The notes: generated from the sequence alone by a model not told the origin. 44,576 bases of DNA from Vibrio sp. MEBiC08052 (GCF_001506075.1 NZ_KQ947477.1:1-44576), one strand, 5' to 3'. Positions 1 to 8,545 are shown, counted from the first letter of the stretch. Program-made: numbers and translations.

Positions 1-26
1 ATTCGCGAGACGTTTTGGGTAGACAT
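1..26 (-). CDS. 5' end of a divergent gene (partial)
   Basis: On the minus strand an ATG at 26 is preceded by a good ribosome binding site (AGGAG, five bases upstream). Only eight codons (MSTQNVSR) lie inside the window, too few to identify the protein. In other vibrios I recall a transketolase gene divergent from metK, but these residues do not look like the usual transketolase start, so no product is assigned. Confidence 0.4.
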
Positions 27-269
27 GTCAGCTCCTGAAAGTCATAAAGCAAAAAATGAATAAAGTAGATTACGACGAAACAACACCGTATTTAAAAATA
101 CTATATTAAAAAAAGCACCATATTGTCGCAAAGCCCTTTCCTTGGCGCAATCGATTTACTGTCCTAATAAATGAGCCATCTGTCGCATATTTATCGTTAT
201 TTCCCCGAACGTAAAAATATTATGAACCCCGGATAAGCATCATGATGTTTATCGATCATAAAAAAAGGC

Positions 270-297
270 TTGTAATTCCATTTATGCTGCATAGAAT
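270..297 (+). promoter_or_regulatory. probable metK promoter
   Basis: A sigma-70-like pair, TTGTAA (270-275) and TAGAAT (292-297), is separated by 16 bases and ends immediately before the MetJ-type boxes. This is inferred from sequence. The closeness to the operator would let a bound repressor block transcription. Confidence 0.5.
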
Positions 298-321
298 AGA
301 CGTCTAGATGTAAAAACATCT
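298..321 (+). promoter_or_regulatory. MetJ operator (three tandem met boxes)
   Basis: The bases 298-305 are AGACGTCT, the exact MetJ met-box consensus. Two further 8-base units follow with no gap (AGATGTAA 306-313, AAACATCT 314-321), each close to the consensus. MetJ with S-adenosylmethionine binds tandem 8-base boxes cooperatively, so metK would be repressed by its own product. The boxes lie about 80 bases before the metK start and just after the predicted -10 element. Confidence 0.8.
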
Positions 322-399
322 CTTGCGCTTAGCGCTTGTTTGCAAATAATTTCGAGTAAGTGTTCAGTATGACTTGCTCATCATCTGAGTGGAGTTCTC

Positions 400-1554
400 A
401 TGACAAAGCATCTGTTTACTTCTGAATCCGTATCAGAAGGACATCCTGATAAAATTGCTGATCAAATTTCCGATGCCGTACTTGATGCGATTTTAGAACA
501 AGACCCGAAAGCGCGTGTCGCCTGTGAAACCTATGTCAAAACAGGCATGGTTATGGTTGGCGGTGAAATCACGACCTCAGCTTGGGTTGATATTGAAGAA
601 TTAACCCGAACCACCGTCCGTGAAATTGGCTATACCCATTCAGACATGGGATTCGATGCAGACTCTTGCGCGGTTTTAAATACCATCGGCAAACAGTCTC
701 CTGATATTAATCAGGGTGTTGATCGCGCTGACCCGAAAGAACAAGGTGCCGGTGACCAAGGTATTATGTTCGGTTATGCAACCAACGAAACCGATGTGCT
801 GATGCCAGCCCCGATCACTTATGCGCACCGCTTGGTGCAACGTCAGTCAGAAGTGCGTAAAAACGGCACGCTGCCATGGCTGCGTCCGGATGCGAAATCA
901 CAGGTCACTTTCCAATATAACAAAGGCAAAATCGTCGGTATCGATGCTGTCGTATTATCCACTCAGCACAGTGACTCGATTTCAACCGAATCACTGCGGG
1001 AAGCGGTGATGGAAGAAATCATCAAACCAACACTTCCGGCCGAATGGCTAACCAAAGAGACCAAATATTTTATCAACCCGACCGGTCGTTTCGTCATCGG
1101 TGGCCCGATGGGTGACTGTGGTCTGACCGGACGTAAAATCATTGTCGATACATACGGTGGTGCAGCGCGTCACGGTGGCGGTGCTTTCTCCGGGAAAGAT
1201 CCATCAAAAGTTGACCGTTCCGCTGCCTACGCAGCACGTTATGTTGCCAAAAACATCGTTGCAGCCGGTCTGGCTGATCGCTGTGAGATTCAACTCTCTT
1301 ATGCGATCGGTGTAGCGGATCCGACCTCAATCATGATTGAAACATTCGGCACCGAAAAAGTGGCGCAAGACATCATTATCGAAGCAGTTCGTCACTACTT
1401 CGACCTCCGTCCATACGGACTTCAGGAAATGCTCAATCTGTTACAGCCGATTTATAAAAAGACCGCAGCTTACGGTCACTTCGGCCGGGATGAATTCCCA
1501 TGGGAAGCAACCGATAAAGCAGCATTACTGCGAGACTTTGCCGGTCTGAAATAA
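400..1554 (+). CDS. metK: S-adenosylmethionine synthase
   Basis: Makes S-adenosylmethionine from methionine and ATP, releasing phosphate and pyrophosphate, in the cytoplasm. At 384 residues it has the length of E. coli MetK. Visible landmarks are the N-terminal SEGHPDK segment (His15, Asp17), the GAGDQG signature near residue 120 and the GGGAFSGKD loop near 260. The ATG at 400 follows a GGAG site about six bases upstream. It is transcribed alone: a MetJ-type operator precedes it and a GC-rich hairpin follows. The minus-strand ORF inside it is a shadow. Confidence 0.98.
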   Translation: MTKHLFTSESVSEGHPDKIADQISDAVLDAILEQDPKARVACETYVKTGMVMVGGEITTSAWVDIEELTRTTVREIGYTHSDMGFDADSCAVLNTIGKQSPDINQGVDRADPKEQGAGDQGIMFGYATNETDVLMPAPITYAHRLVQRQSEVRKNGTLPWLRPDAKSQVTFQYNKGKIVGIDAVVLSTQHSDSISTESLREAVMEEIIKPTLPAEWLTKETKYFINPTGRFVIGGPMGDCGLTGRKIIVDTYGGAARHGGGAFSGKDPSKVDRSAAYAARYVAKNIVAAGLADRCEIQLSYAIGVADPTSIMIETFGTEKVAQDIIIEAVRHYFDLRPYGLQEMLNLLQPIYKKTAAYGHFGRDEFPWEATDKAALLRDFAGLK

Positions 1555-1593
1555 GCCGGGGCTGTTCTTACACAGTATCATCTTTAACATCAG

Positions 1594-1613
1594 GCCCTCC
1601 ATTCGGAGGGCTT
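1594..1613 (+). terminator. terminator after metK
   Basis: A perfect 7-base stem (GCCCTCC at 1594-1600, GGAGGGC at 1605-1611) with a 4-base loop lies 40 bases after the metK stop. The following T-run is poor (TTGCTT), so termination strength is uncertain. Confidence 0.65.
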
Positions 1614-1703
1614 GCTTATATGAGCAGAAACCGACATGATAAGTTGCTTGTATTATTTCACGTCCCACAACTGAAATGCCCCAAAAGATAAAGGTAGAAA
1701 AAC

Positions 1704-2216
1704 GTGTCAGCCTCACCGATACCTGCTGAACTCCATACCCGGATCAATGCTCGGATCCACTCTTGTATTGAGCAAGCGTCGCGCTACTTTCAACATCCTT
1801 TCCCCCAACCGACGCTCAGCTATCAGTTACGCGGAAAAGCAGCCGGTAAAGCCTATTGCCATCTCTGGGAAGTTCGCTTAAACCCGGTGTTACTCCTTGA
1901 AAATCAAAGCGAGTTTTTACAACAAGTGATTCCCCATGAAATTGCTCATCTGCTGGTTCACCACCTATATGGACGAGTCAGACCACATGGTTCCGAGTGG
2001 CAATCAGTGATGAAGCAGGTTTTCTGCTTACCGCCCCATACGACACACCAGTTTGATACACGTTCCGTGGCCGGAGAAACCTTTGCATACCATTGTCAGT
2101 GTCAGCAATTTGCGCTGTCGATTCGTCGTCATCGGAAAGTACAGCGTCAGCAAGTCATCTATCGTTGCACCCAATGTCACCAGCCACTGAGATATCATGG
2201 TGACCGGGATGAGTGA
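1704..2216 (+). CDS. sprT: SprT family zinc-dependent protease
   Basis: Homologue of E. coli SprT, a cytoplasmic SprT/Spartan-fold protein of poorly defined role. The family fold combines a zinc-metalloprotease core with a zinc ribbon. The 170-residue protein has HEIAH at residues 78-82 and two Cys-x-Cys/Cys-x-x-Cys pairs near the C-terminus (CQC, CTQC), fitting both parts. The start is a GTG with an AAGG site upstream; no better ATG precedes it. It sits downstream of metK as in related genomes. The gene endA, which usually follows it, is missing here. Confidence 0.9.
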   Translation: MSASPIPAELHTRINARIHSCIEQASRYFQHPFPQPTLSYQLRGKAAGKAYCHLWEVRLNPVLLLENQSEFLQQVIPHEIAHLLVHHLYGRVRPHGSEWQSVMKQVFCLPPHTTHQFDTRSVAGETFAYHCQCQQFALSIRRHRKVQRQQVIYRCTQCHQPLRYHGDRDE

Positions 2217-2380
2217 CAAACAAAGTTTTTCCTTTTAGTTTTCAATTGTCCCTCTTGTAATTTAACGCCACAGCGCCCATCTTATACCCAACAAAAGTGA
2301 CAAGCCTTGATTGATGAAAAGCTTGTTGAGAACCATCCTGTCCATAAGTCAGTTCAGGAAAAGTCGATTCAGGAAAATCT
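2217..2380. other. sprT-rsmE gap where endA is expected
   Basis: These 164 bases contain no endonuclease I coding remnant that I can recognise. TTCAGGAAAA is repeated twice near 2352-2375, the second copy supplying the rsmE ribosome binding site. In E. coli and, as I recall, V. cholerae the endA gene occupies this place. Confidence 0.5.
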
Positions 2381-3112
2381 ATGAGAATGCCCCGAATTTA
2401 TCATCCGGAGAAAATCTCCCCCGCTCGTCCGGTGACATTAAGCGAAGATGCGGCCGGTCATGTCGGTCGTGTGCTAAGAATGCAAACAGGGCAGGAAATC
2501 TTATTATTTGATGGTGATGGCTCTGAATATCCGGCCGTATTGACCGAAGTCAGTAAAAAAACGGTGACCGCGCAAGTCAGAGAAGCGGTCATTCGCAACA
2601 ATGAATCCCCACTACACCTTCATCTTGGCCAAGTGATTTCTCGCGGTGACAAAATGGAATTTACCATTCAAAAATCCGTGGAGCTCGGTGTGAATACCAT
2701 CACCCCGCTGTTGTCAGAACGATGTGGTGTCAAACTGGATCAAAAACGCTTTGAGAAAAAATTGCAGCAATGGCAAAAGGTTGTCATTGCCGCCTGTGAA
2801 CAATGCGGACGCAATACAATTCCTGAGATCAGACCGATCATGTCACTGGCAGAGTGGTGCAGTGAAGCAACTGAGGCGCTGAAACTGAATCTTCATCCTC
2901 GCGCATCGTATTCAATCAACACCCTACCGACACCGGACAAAGGCATTCGGCTGTTAATCGGTCCGGAAGGTGGTCTGTCTGCTGAAGAAATTCAGATGAC
3001 GAAACATCATCAATTTGAAGAAATATTACTCGGTCCCCGCGTACTCAGAACAGAAACGGCAGCCTTAACGGCAATCACCGCACTACAAGTGCGTTTTGGT
3101 GACCTCGGCTAA
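2381..3112 (+). CDS. rsmE: 16S rRNA (uracil1498-N3)-methyltransferase
   Basis: SPOUT-class methyltransferase that methylates N3 of U1498 in 16S rRNA using S-adenosylmethionine. The 243-residue protein starts MRMPRIYHPE, as in E. coli RsmE. It carries the C-terminal knot motifs LLIGPEGGLSAEEI (about 195-209) and LGPRVLRTETAAL (about 217-229) that bind the cofactor. The start has AGGA six bases upstream. It is first in a compact run with gshB (30-base gap), yqgE and ruvX, probably one operon. Confidence 0.97.
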   Translation: MRMPRIYHPEKISPARPVTLSEDAAGHVGRVLRMQTGQEILLFDGDGSEYPAVLTEVSKKTVTAQVREAVIRNNESPLHLHLGQVISRGDKMEFTIQKSVELGVNTITPLLSERCGVKLDQKRFEKKLQQWQKVVIAACEQCGRNTIPEIRPIMSLAEWCSEATEALKLNLHPRASYSINTLPTPDKGIRLLIGPEGGLSAEEIQMTKHHQFEEILLGPRVLRTETAALTAITALQVRFGDLG

Positions 3113-3142
3113 ATAGCCAATTGAATAGTTGGAGAATAAAAA

Positions 3143-4090
3143 ATGATTAAACTAGGCGTTGTGATGGATCCGATTGAAGCGATCAACATCAAAAAAGACA
3201 CCACTTTTGCAATGATGCTTGAGGCACAGCGTCGTGGCTATGAAGTTCATTACATCAGAATGGATGGACTTCATTTGGATCAAGGCGTCGCTTATGCAGA
3301 TACCCAAATTGTGCATCTGCAGGAAGATTCGAACCACTGGTATGATATTCAGTCCAGCCAGAGTATTGCCCTGTCTGAGCTTGACGCAGTGCTGATGCGT
3401 AAAGATCCCCCGTTTGATACTGAATATATCTACGCCACCTATATTCTGGAAAGAGCCGAAGAACAAGGCACCCTGATCGTCAATAAACCGCAGAGCCTGC
3501 GTGATTGCAATGAGAAGCTGTTTACGGCTTGGTTCCCGGAATTGACACCAACCACCATCGTGACCCGCAAAGCGGAGAAAATCAAAGCCTTCCAACAACA
3601 GCACGGCGATATCATTCTCAAGCCATTAGATGGGATGGGTGGCGCTTCGATCTTCCGCGTGAAATCCGGCGATCCGAACCTTTCCGTCATTATTGAAACG
3701 CTAACCGACCAAGGTCAAAATTACTGTATGGCACAAACTTTCGTACCGGATATCAGTAATGGTGATAAACGTATCCTGGTCGTTGACGGAGAACCGATGC
3801 CGTACTGTCTGGCCAGAATTCCCCCCAAAGGTGAAACGCGTGGCAATCTGGCAGCCGGTGGCACAGGAGAAGCCCGGCCACTGACGGAAACCGATCGTCA
3901 GATCGCTGAGAAAATAGCGCCTGCGCTGAAGGAAAAAGGCTTAATCTTTGTCGGCCTCGATGTGATCGGAGATAAACTCACCGAAATTAACGTCACCAGC
4001 CCAACCTGTGTCCGGGAAATTGAAGCGAAATACAATATATCCATTACAGGGAAGCTCATGGACGCCATTGAACGGCGCGTAAAAGCATAA
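3143..4090 (+). CDS. gshB: glutathione synthetase
   Basis: ATP-grasp ligase that joins gamma-glutamylcysteine and glycine to form glutathione. It has 315 residues, matching E. coli GshB (316). Visible features are the N-terminal MIKLGVVMDPIEAINIKKD segment, the ATP-grasp stretch PLDGMGGASIF (about 156-166) and the C-terminal NVTSPTCVREIE metal/substrate segment (about 279-290). A GGAG site lies upstream of the ATG. It sits between rsmE and yqgE in the conserved order. Confidence 0.98.
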   Translation: MIKLGVVMDPIEAINIKKDTTFAMMLEAQRRGYEVHYIRMDGLHLDQGVAYADTQIVHLQEDSNHWYDIQSSQSIALSELDAVLMRKDPPFDTEYIYATYILERAEEQGTLIVNKPQSLRDCNEKLFTAWFPELTPTTIVTRKAEKIKAFQQQHGDIILKPLDGMGGASIFRVKSGDPNLSVIIETLTDQGQNYCMAQTFVPDISNGDKRILVVDGEPMPYCLARIPPKGETRGNLAAGGTGEARPLTETDRQIAEKIAPALKEKGLIFVGLDVIGDKLTEINVTSPTCVREIEAKYNISITGKLMDAIERRVKA

Positions 4091-4131
4091 ATGATGTCAG
4101 AGTTTCGCTCTGAATAATGAGGGCTCATCCG

Positions 4132-4695
4132 ATGAATTTAACCAATCATTTTCTTGTGGCGATGCCGGGTATGCAGGATCCTGACTTCAAAAACAGTGTG
4201 ATTTACATTTGTGAACACAATGAAGAAGGTGCAATGGGGCTGATGATTAATGCCCCTATTGATCTCACAGTAGAAACCATGCTGAAACAGGTCGATATCG
4301 ACCCGCTTTATCCGCAGGAAAAGACCGATAGTCTGAAGAGCCCTGTTTTTAATGGCGGGCCGGTTTCTTCGGATCGGGGCTTTATTTTGCATTGCCCCAA
4401 AGATTACTACGAATCCAGCATGCAAATGACAAATGAGCTGAGTGTCACGACCTCAAAAGATATTCTGGCCGTGCTCGGCACTGATGCCGAACCGAGTCAT
4501 TATCTGGTTGCACTCGGCTATTCCGGTTGGGAAGCCGGACAACTGGAGAGTGAACTGGCTGACAACTCCTGGCTGACCATTGAAGCCGATCCGGAAGTCA
4601 TTTTTAACACCCCGATTCATGAGAAATGGGATCGTGCGGTCAAGAAACTGGGCATCACCCCGGCACAGCTCTCAATGATGGCCGGACACGCTTAA
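4132..4695 (+). CDS. yqgE: YqgE/AlgH family protein (UPF0301)
   Basis: Conserved UPF0301 protein of unknown biochemical role; a Pseudomonas relative, AlgH, was linked to alginate regulation. The 187-residue product starts MNLTNHFLVAMPGM, the usual family start, and contains FNGGPVSSDRGFILH and LGYSGWEAGQLE, both family signatures. I chose the ATG at 4132 rather than the upstream ATG at 4117 because the GAGGG site at 4118-4123 fits 4132 and the shorter form matches family length. It is 41 bases after gshB and 43 before ruvX. Confidence 0.93.
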   Translation: MNLTNHFLVAMPGMQDPDFKNSVIYICEHNEEGAMGLMINAPIDLTVETMLKQVDIDPLYPQEKTDSLKSPVFNGGPVSSDRGFILHCPKDYYESSMQMTNELSVTTSKDILAVLGTDAEPSHYLVALGYSGWEAGQLESELADNSWLTIEADPEVIFNTPIHEKWDRAVKKLGITPAQLSMMAGHA

Positions 4696-4738
4696 TCCCC
4701 TCGTGGCTGAAGCGTATAAACAGAGTGAAAAGTAAAAC

Positions 4739-5164
4739 ATGTCCAAAACAATCATGGCCTTTGATTATGGCACTAAAAGTATCGGCAGTGCGATCGGGCA
4801 GGAAATTACCGGCACCGCATCTCCTCTGAAAGCTTTTGCGGCGAAAGACGGTATCCCGAGATGGGAAGATATAGAAAAGCAGATTCTGGAATGGAAACCG
4901 GATCTGCTGATCGTGGGCTTACCGACTGATTTGCACGGCAAAGATTTGGAGGCCATTACGCCGCGGGCGAAAAAGTTTGCCAACCGCCTGCATGGTCGTT
5001 TCGGTTTACCGGTTGAACTGCATGATGAACGTTTATCCACCACCGAAGCCCGCAGCACGCTCTTTGAACAAGGCGGCTTTCGCGCCCTGAAGAAAGGCAA
5101 TGTAGACTGTCAGTCAGCGGTCATTATTCTGGAAAGCTGGTTTGAAGCACAGTGGGGCGAGTAA
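4739..5164 (+). CDS. ruvX: Holliday junction resolvase-like RuvX (YqgF)
   Basis: RNase H-fold protein of the YqgF/RuvX family, implicated in pre-16S rRNA 5'-end maturation and possibly junction resolution. The 141-residue length is typical. Visible are the first acidic residue in FDYGTKSIG (Asp9), the VGLPTDLHG loop (about 59-67), DERLSTTEA (about 100-108) and the C-terminal DCQSAVIIL (about 123-131). It follows yqgE and converges with the pilT-like gene, with only 26 bases between the stops. Confidence 0.95.
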   Translation: MSKTIMAFDYGTKSIGSAIGQEITGTASPLKAFAAKDGIPRWEDIEKQILEWKPDLLIVGLPTDLHGKDLEAITPRAKKFANRLHGRFGLPVELHDERLSTTEARSTLFEQGGFRALKKGNVDCQSAVIILESWFEAQWGE

Positions 5165-5190
5165 TTTCCCCCACGTTTTCTTCATCTGTA

Positions 5191-6201
5191 TCACTGCTCT
5201 TCATTCGTATCCGGCAAAATCATCCCGAGATTCAATAAGCGCTGTCGATCTTGCGCCATGGTTCTCATCCCTCTGCCAGCCCCCGTCTGCATAACAGACT
5301 CGATCTGAGGCAGGCGGTTTTCCCGAATCAAATTCCGCACGGCCGAGGTTGCAGTCAACACTTCATAACAGCCGATACGTCCGCCCCCGACTTTAAGCAA
5401 TAGCCGCTGGGCAATCACTGCCTGTAACGATTCGGCTAACACGGTGCGCACCCGACTCTGCTCATCAGCAGGAAAAACATCAATGATTCGATCAATCGAT
5501 TGAGCAGCACTGCGGGTATGCAGCGTTGCCAACACCAAGTGTCCGGTTTCCGCAGCAGTCAGCGCTAACCGAATGGTTTCCCGATCCCGTAATTCACCGA
5601 TCAGCAGCACATCCGGATCCGCTCTTAGTACTGCACGTAATGCATCAGTAAAAGATCCACTGTCACGCCCGATTTCCCGGTGATGTACTAGGGACTGCCG
5701 AGAGTGATGGACAAACTCAACCGGATCTTCAATCGTCACAATATGCTTGCTATCACGGCTGTTGATCGCATCGACCATCGCAGCCAAGGTAGTCGATTTG
5801 CCGGAACCGGTAGCCCCTGTAACCAATACCAACCCCTGACGGTAGTGGCAAATATCAGCAACGATATCCGGTACATCAAGTGATGGCAGCGTCGGAATAT
5901 CACTCGGAATATAGCGCATCACCGCAGCATACCCGCGACTTTGAACAAAGCGGTTAACCCGAAAGCGGCCATGCTCACTCTGATAGCACCAATCCGCTTC
6001 TTGGGCGAGCCGGAACTGTGCTCGCTGTGCCTCGCTCATCATCGATTCGGTCAGAGACAAAATCATCTGACTGGATAAAGTTTCACATTCCAACTTTCTC
6101 AATCCGCCATCTATCCGTAACATAGGCGGATGACTTGCAGAAAGATGTAGATCAGAGGCGTTATGTTTTACACTGAGGGCCAATAACGTTGATATATCCA
6201 T
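5191..6201 (-). CDS. pilT: PilT-family twitching/retraction ATPase
   Basis: Secretion-type hexameric ATPase of the PilT subfamily, which powers retraction of type IV pili. Within 336 residues it has the N-terminal KHNASDLHLSA segment, Walker A GATGSGKST (129-137), Walker B VLLIGELRD (about 198-206), the His box HLVLATLHT (221-229) and the C-terminal SAVRNLIREN, equivalent to the AIRNLIRE retraction motif. It is more divergent than the main PilT and resembles the E. coli YggR position and type. I recall a pilT-pilU pair at this locus in V. cholerae; only one gene is present here. Confidence 0.88.
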   Translation of the reverse strand: MDISTLLALSVKHNASDLHLSASHPPMLRIDGGLRKLECETLSSQMILSLTESMMSEAQRAQFRLAQEADWCYQSEHGRFRVNRFVQSRGYAAVMRYIPSDIPTLPSLDVPDIVADICHYRQGLVLVTGATGSGKSTTLAAMVDAINSRDSKHIVTIEDPVEFVHHSRQSLVHHREIGRDSGSFTDALRAVLRADPDVLLIGELRDRETIRLALTAAETGHLVLATLHTRSAAQSIDRIIDVFPADEQSRVRTVLAESLQAVIAQRLLLKVGGGRIGCYEVLTATSAVRNLIRENRLPQIESVMQTGAGRGMRTMAQDRQRLLNLGMILPDTNEEQ

Positions 6202-6296
6202 GGGTTGATTCAGTCTCTCGGTTTTTCATCGGGATTAAACTGTTTTCATCGGGGAAAATGCATCGATTTAGCATTTATCCGCTGGCGGTATTCTGC

Positions 6297-6380
6297 TTAC
6301 AATGAACGGTTTACAATGAATTGTTTATCATGAACGATTTACAATGAGCCTTTTACAATTACCTGTTTAGACAAATAATT
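6297..6380 (+). repeat. 14-bp tandem repeat array before yggS
   Basis: Five consecutive 14-base units beginning TTACAATGA, TTACAATGA, TTATCATGA, TTACAATGA and TTACAATTA run from 6297 to 6366. A decayed sixth unit (TTAGACAAATAATT, 6367-6380) ends exactly at the yggS start codon. The first nine bases of each unit are the best conserved. The array replaces any recognisable Shine-Dalgarno sequence. Confidence 0.85.
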
Positions 6381-7088
6381 ATGAGTACGATTGCACAAAA
6401 CATTCAACATATCATGTCAGACATCGAGCGGGTTCAAGAAAAATGTGGACGTACTCGAAACTCTATTCTTTTGCTGGCAGTCAGCAAAACCAAACCGGTC
6501 GAAGCGATCGCTGAAGCGATTCAAGCCGGACAGCTTGCCTTCGGAGAAAACTATGTGCAGGAAGGTGTCGAAAAAGTACAGTATTTCGCCCGACATACGC
6601 AGGACAAACCTTTAGAATGGCACTTTATCGGCCCGATACAGTCCAATAAGACACGTCTGGTTGCAGAGCACTTTGCATGGGTTCATACCATTGATCGAGA
6701 GAAAATCGCGCAACGTCTCAACGATCAACGACCGGCAGGAATGCCTCCGCTTCAGGTGCTGATTCAGGTCAATACCAGCGGTGAAAACTCGAAATCAGGA
6801 ACCGCAGAGCAAGAGATTTTTCAATTGGCCGCATTGATTTCTGCACTCCCAAACCTCACTTTAAGAGGATTAATGTCGATTCCGGAAAATGTGCCGGATT
6901 ATGACGCTCAACTGGCTGCGTTTAAAAAACTGGCCACACTGAAAGTAAAACTACAAGAAATCTATCCCGAAGTGGATACGCTTTCCATGGGAATGAGCGG
7001 AGATATGGAAGCTGCGATTGCAGCAGGTAGTACCATCGTCAGGATCGGAACCGCAATTTTTGGTGCCCGAGATTATTCAAATACCTGA
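6381..7088 (+). CDS. yggS: PLP homeostasis protein (YggS/PLPBP)
   Basis: Binds pyridoxal 5'-phosphate and buffers cellular vitamin B6 and amino-acid balance; it has the fold of the alanine racemase N-terminal domain. The 235-residue protein carries the PLP-binding lysine in LLAVSKTKP (Lys36), FGENYVQEG (about 55-63), WHFIGPIQSNK and the C-terminal MSMG-type phosphate loop (SMGMSGDME). The start is supported by alignment with E. coli YggS, although no ribosome binding site is visible: a 14-base tandem array runs right up to the ATG. First gene of yggS-proC-yggT-yggU. Confidence 0.96.
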   Translation: MSTIAQNIQHIMSDIERVQEKCGRTRNSILLLAVSKTKPVEAIAEAIQAGQLAFGENYVQEGVEKVQYFARHTQDKPLEWHFIGPIQSNKTRLVAEHFAWVHTIDREKIAQRLNDQRPAGMPPLQVLIQVNTSGENSKSGTAEQEIFQLAALISALPNLTLRGLMSIPENVPDYDAQLAAFKKLATLKVKLQEIYPEVDTLSMGMSGDMEAAIAAGSTIVRIGTAIFGARDYSNT

Positions 7089-7114
7089 CGCCAAGAAACT
7101 AAGGAAAACTATCT

Positions 7115-7936
7115 ATGGAACAAAGACAGATCGCCTTCATCGGTGCCGGAAATATGGCAAAAGCGATCATTGCAGGGCTAGTCGGTAGCGGATATCCCGC
7201 GACACAAATCACAGCAACTGCCCCGACCGATCGGCGTTTGTTACCGCTGGCGAACGATTATGGCATCCGGACATCACACGATAACCATCAAGTCGTCCAG
7301 CAAGCAGATGTGGTTGTTCTTGCAGTCAAACCTCAGCTGATGGCTGATGTTTGCCGTCACTTTCAGGATATTGATTGGTCCCCAAAGCTGGTGATTTCTA
7401 TCGCTGCCGGCATCACTTGTCAGCGTTTGAGTGACATGCTCAACACACCGAGTCTCAACCTGATTCGGGTGATGCCCAATACACCATCCTTGATCAATCA
7501 AGGGATGAGCGGGTTATTTGCTACCGCATCAGTGACAAAAACGGATCAAGCGTTTACTACGAAACTGTTTCAATCTGTCGGAGAAGTCTGTTGGGTCAAT
7601 CAGGAATCACAGATGAATGGGATTATTGCCGCAGCCGGCAGTGCACCCGCCTATTTTTTCCTCTTCATGGAAGCGATGCAAAAAGAGGCAATTGCTCAAG
7701 GACTCGATGCAGAAACGGCCCGCCTGCTGGTTCAACAAAGTGCCGTTGGCGCAGCGGCACTGGTCAAAGCAAATCCGGATACCGACTTAACCACGCTCAG
7801 AGAACAAGTCACGTCAAAAGGTGGTACGACTGCTGAAGCAATCCGTACCTTCAATGAACATGGACTTGCTGAAGTGGTTGCACAAGCAATGCAAGCTGCG
7901 GTAAAACGTGCCGAAGCTATGGAAAAACAATTTTAA
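7115..7936 (+). CDS. proC: pyrroline-5-carboxylate reductase
   Basis: Reduces 1-pyrroline-5-carboxylate to proline with NAD(P)H, the last step of proline synthesis. The 273-residue protein has the N-terminal dinucleotide fold IAFIGAGNMAKAI (7-19), VLAVKPQ, and the C-terminal signature region around TSKGGTTAEAI (about 234-244). AAGGA lies upstream of the ATG. It follows yggS by 26 bases and precedes yggT, a widely conserved order. Confidence 0.97.
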   Translation: MEQRQIAFIGAGNMAKAIIAGLVGSGYPATQITATAPTDRRLLPLANDYGIRTSHDNHQVVQQADVVVLAVKPQLMADVCRHFQDIDWSPKLVISIAAGITCQRLSDMLNTPSLNLIRVMPNTPSLINQGMSGLFATASVTKTDQAFTTKLFQSVGEVCWVNQESQMNGIIAAAGSAPAYFFLFMEAMQKEAIAQGLDAETARLLVQQSAVGAAALVKANPDTDLTTLREQVTSKGGTTAEAIRTFNEHGLAEVVAQAMQAAVKRAEAMEKQF

Positions 7937-7987
7937 TCATCATGACGGATAGACCGAGACGGCATATCCACAAATTAAGGGCAACTT

Positions 7988-8545
7988 ATGAATTCAATGA
8001 GTTTTCTAATCTCTACCCTATTTGACCTGTACATTATGGTCGTGCTCATGCGTCTCTGGCTTCAGGCCGCTCGCGCAGATTTTTATAATCCGTTTTCCCA
8101 GTTTGTGGTGAAAGCAACTCAACCGATCGTCGGCCCGCTGCGCCGAATTATTCCGTCAATCGGCAGCATTGATTTGGCAACGGTATTATTTGCCTATGTA
8201 CTGTGCGTACTGAAATTCACTATCCTTGTAATGATCGCTTCCGGCGGTGCAGCAGGATTCAGTAGCTACTTTTTATTCTTGGGTCTGCTTGCACTGCTCA
8301 AAGCGGCTGGCGGATTGCTGTTCTGGGTGTTGTTGATTCGCGCGATTCTGAGCTGGGTCAGTCAAGGCAGAAGCCCGATTGAATATGTCTTCATCCAAAT
8401 TACAGAACCGTTCCTGATGCCGGTCAGAAAAATTTTGCCGGATCTGGGGGGCATTGATTTGAGCGTGCTCGTTGTTTTCATTCTCTTGCAGTTTATTAAC
8501 ATCATGGTCGGTGACTTTATCGGTCCGGTATGGCATCAGCTGTAA
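7988..8545 (+). CDS. yggT: YggT family membrane protein
   Basis: Inner-membrane protein of the YggT family. The 185 residues contain two YggT repeats, each with two hydrophobic spans around a polar segment (FYNPFSQFVVKATQPIVGPL near 32-51, and SPIEYVFIQITEPFLMPVRK near 129-148). Its function is not settled; E. coli relatives have been tied to osmotic and cell-division phenotypes. Its last 16 bases overlap the start of yggU, indicating translational coupling. Confidence 0.93.
   Translation: MNSMSFLISTLFDLYIMVVLMRLWLQAARADFYNPFSQFVVKATQPIVGPLRRIIPSIGSIDLATVLFAYVLCVLKFTILVMIASGGAAGFSSYFLFLGLLALLKAAGGLLFWVLLIRAILSWVSQGRSPIEYVFIQITEPFLMPVRKILPDLGGIDLSVLVVFILLQFINIMVGDFIGPVWHQL

Larger units (their letters stand above)
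27..399. other. divergent intergenic region upstream of metK
   Basis: This is 373 AT-rich bases between the divergent partial gene and metK. It holds the metK promoter and MetJ-like operator listed separately. The part from 60 to 250 is A/T-rich with a small GTATTT/AAATAC dyad near 90 and presumably contains the promoter of the divergent gene. I see no small gene in it. Confidence 0.6.

Noticed and set aside
3152..3604. 150-codon minus-strand frame opposite gshB
   Set aside because: It is a shadow of gshB with no start signal.
6297..6380. CRISPR-like array
   Set aside because: The units are contiguous 14-mers without spacers and there are no cas genes. No CRISPR array is visible anywhere in the window.
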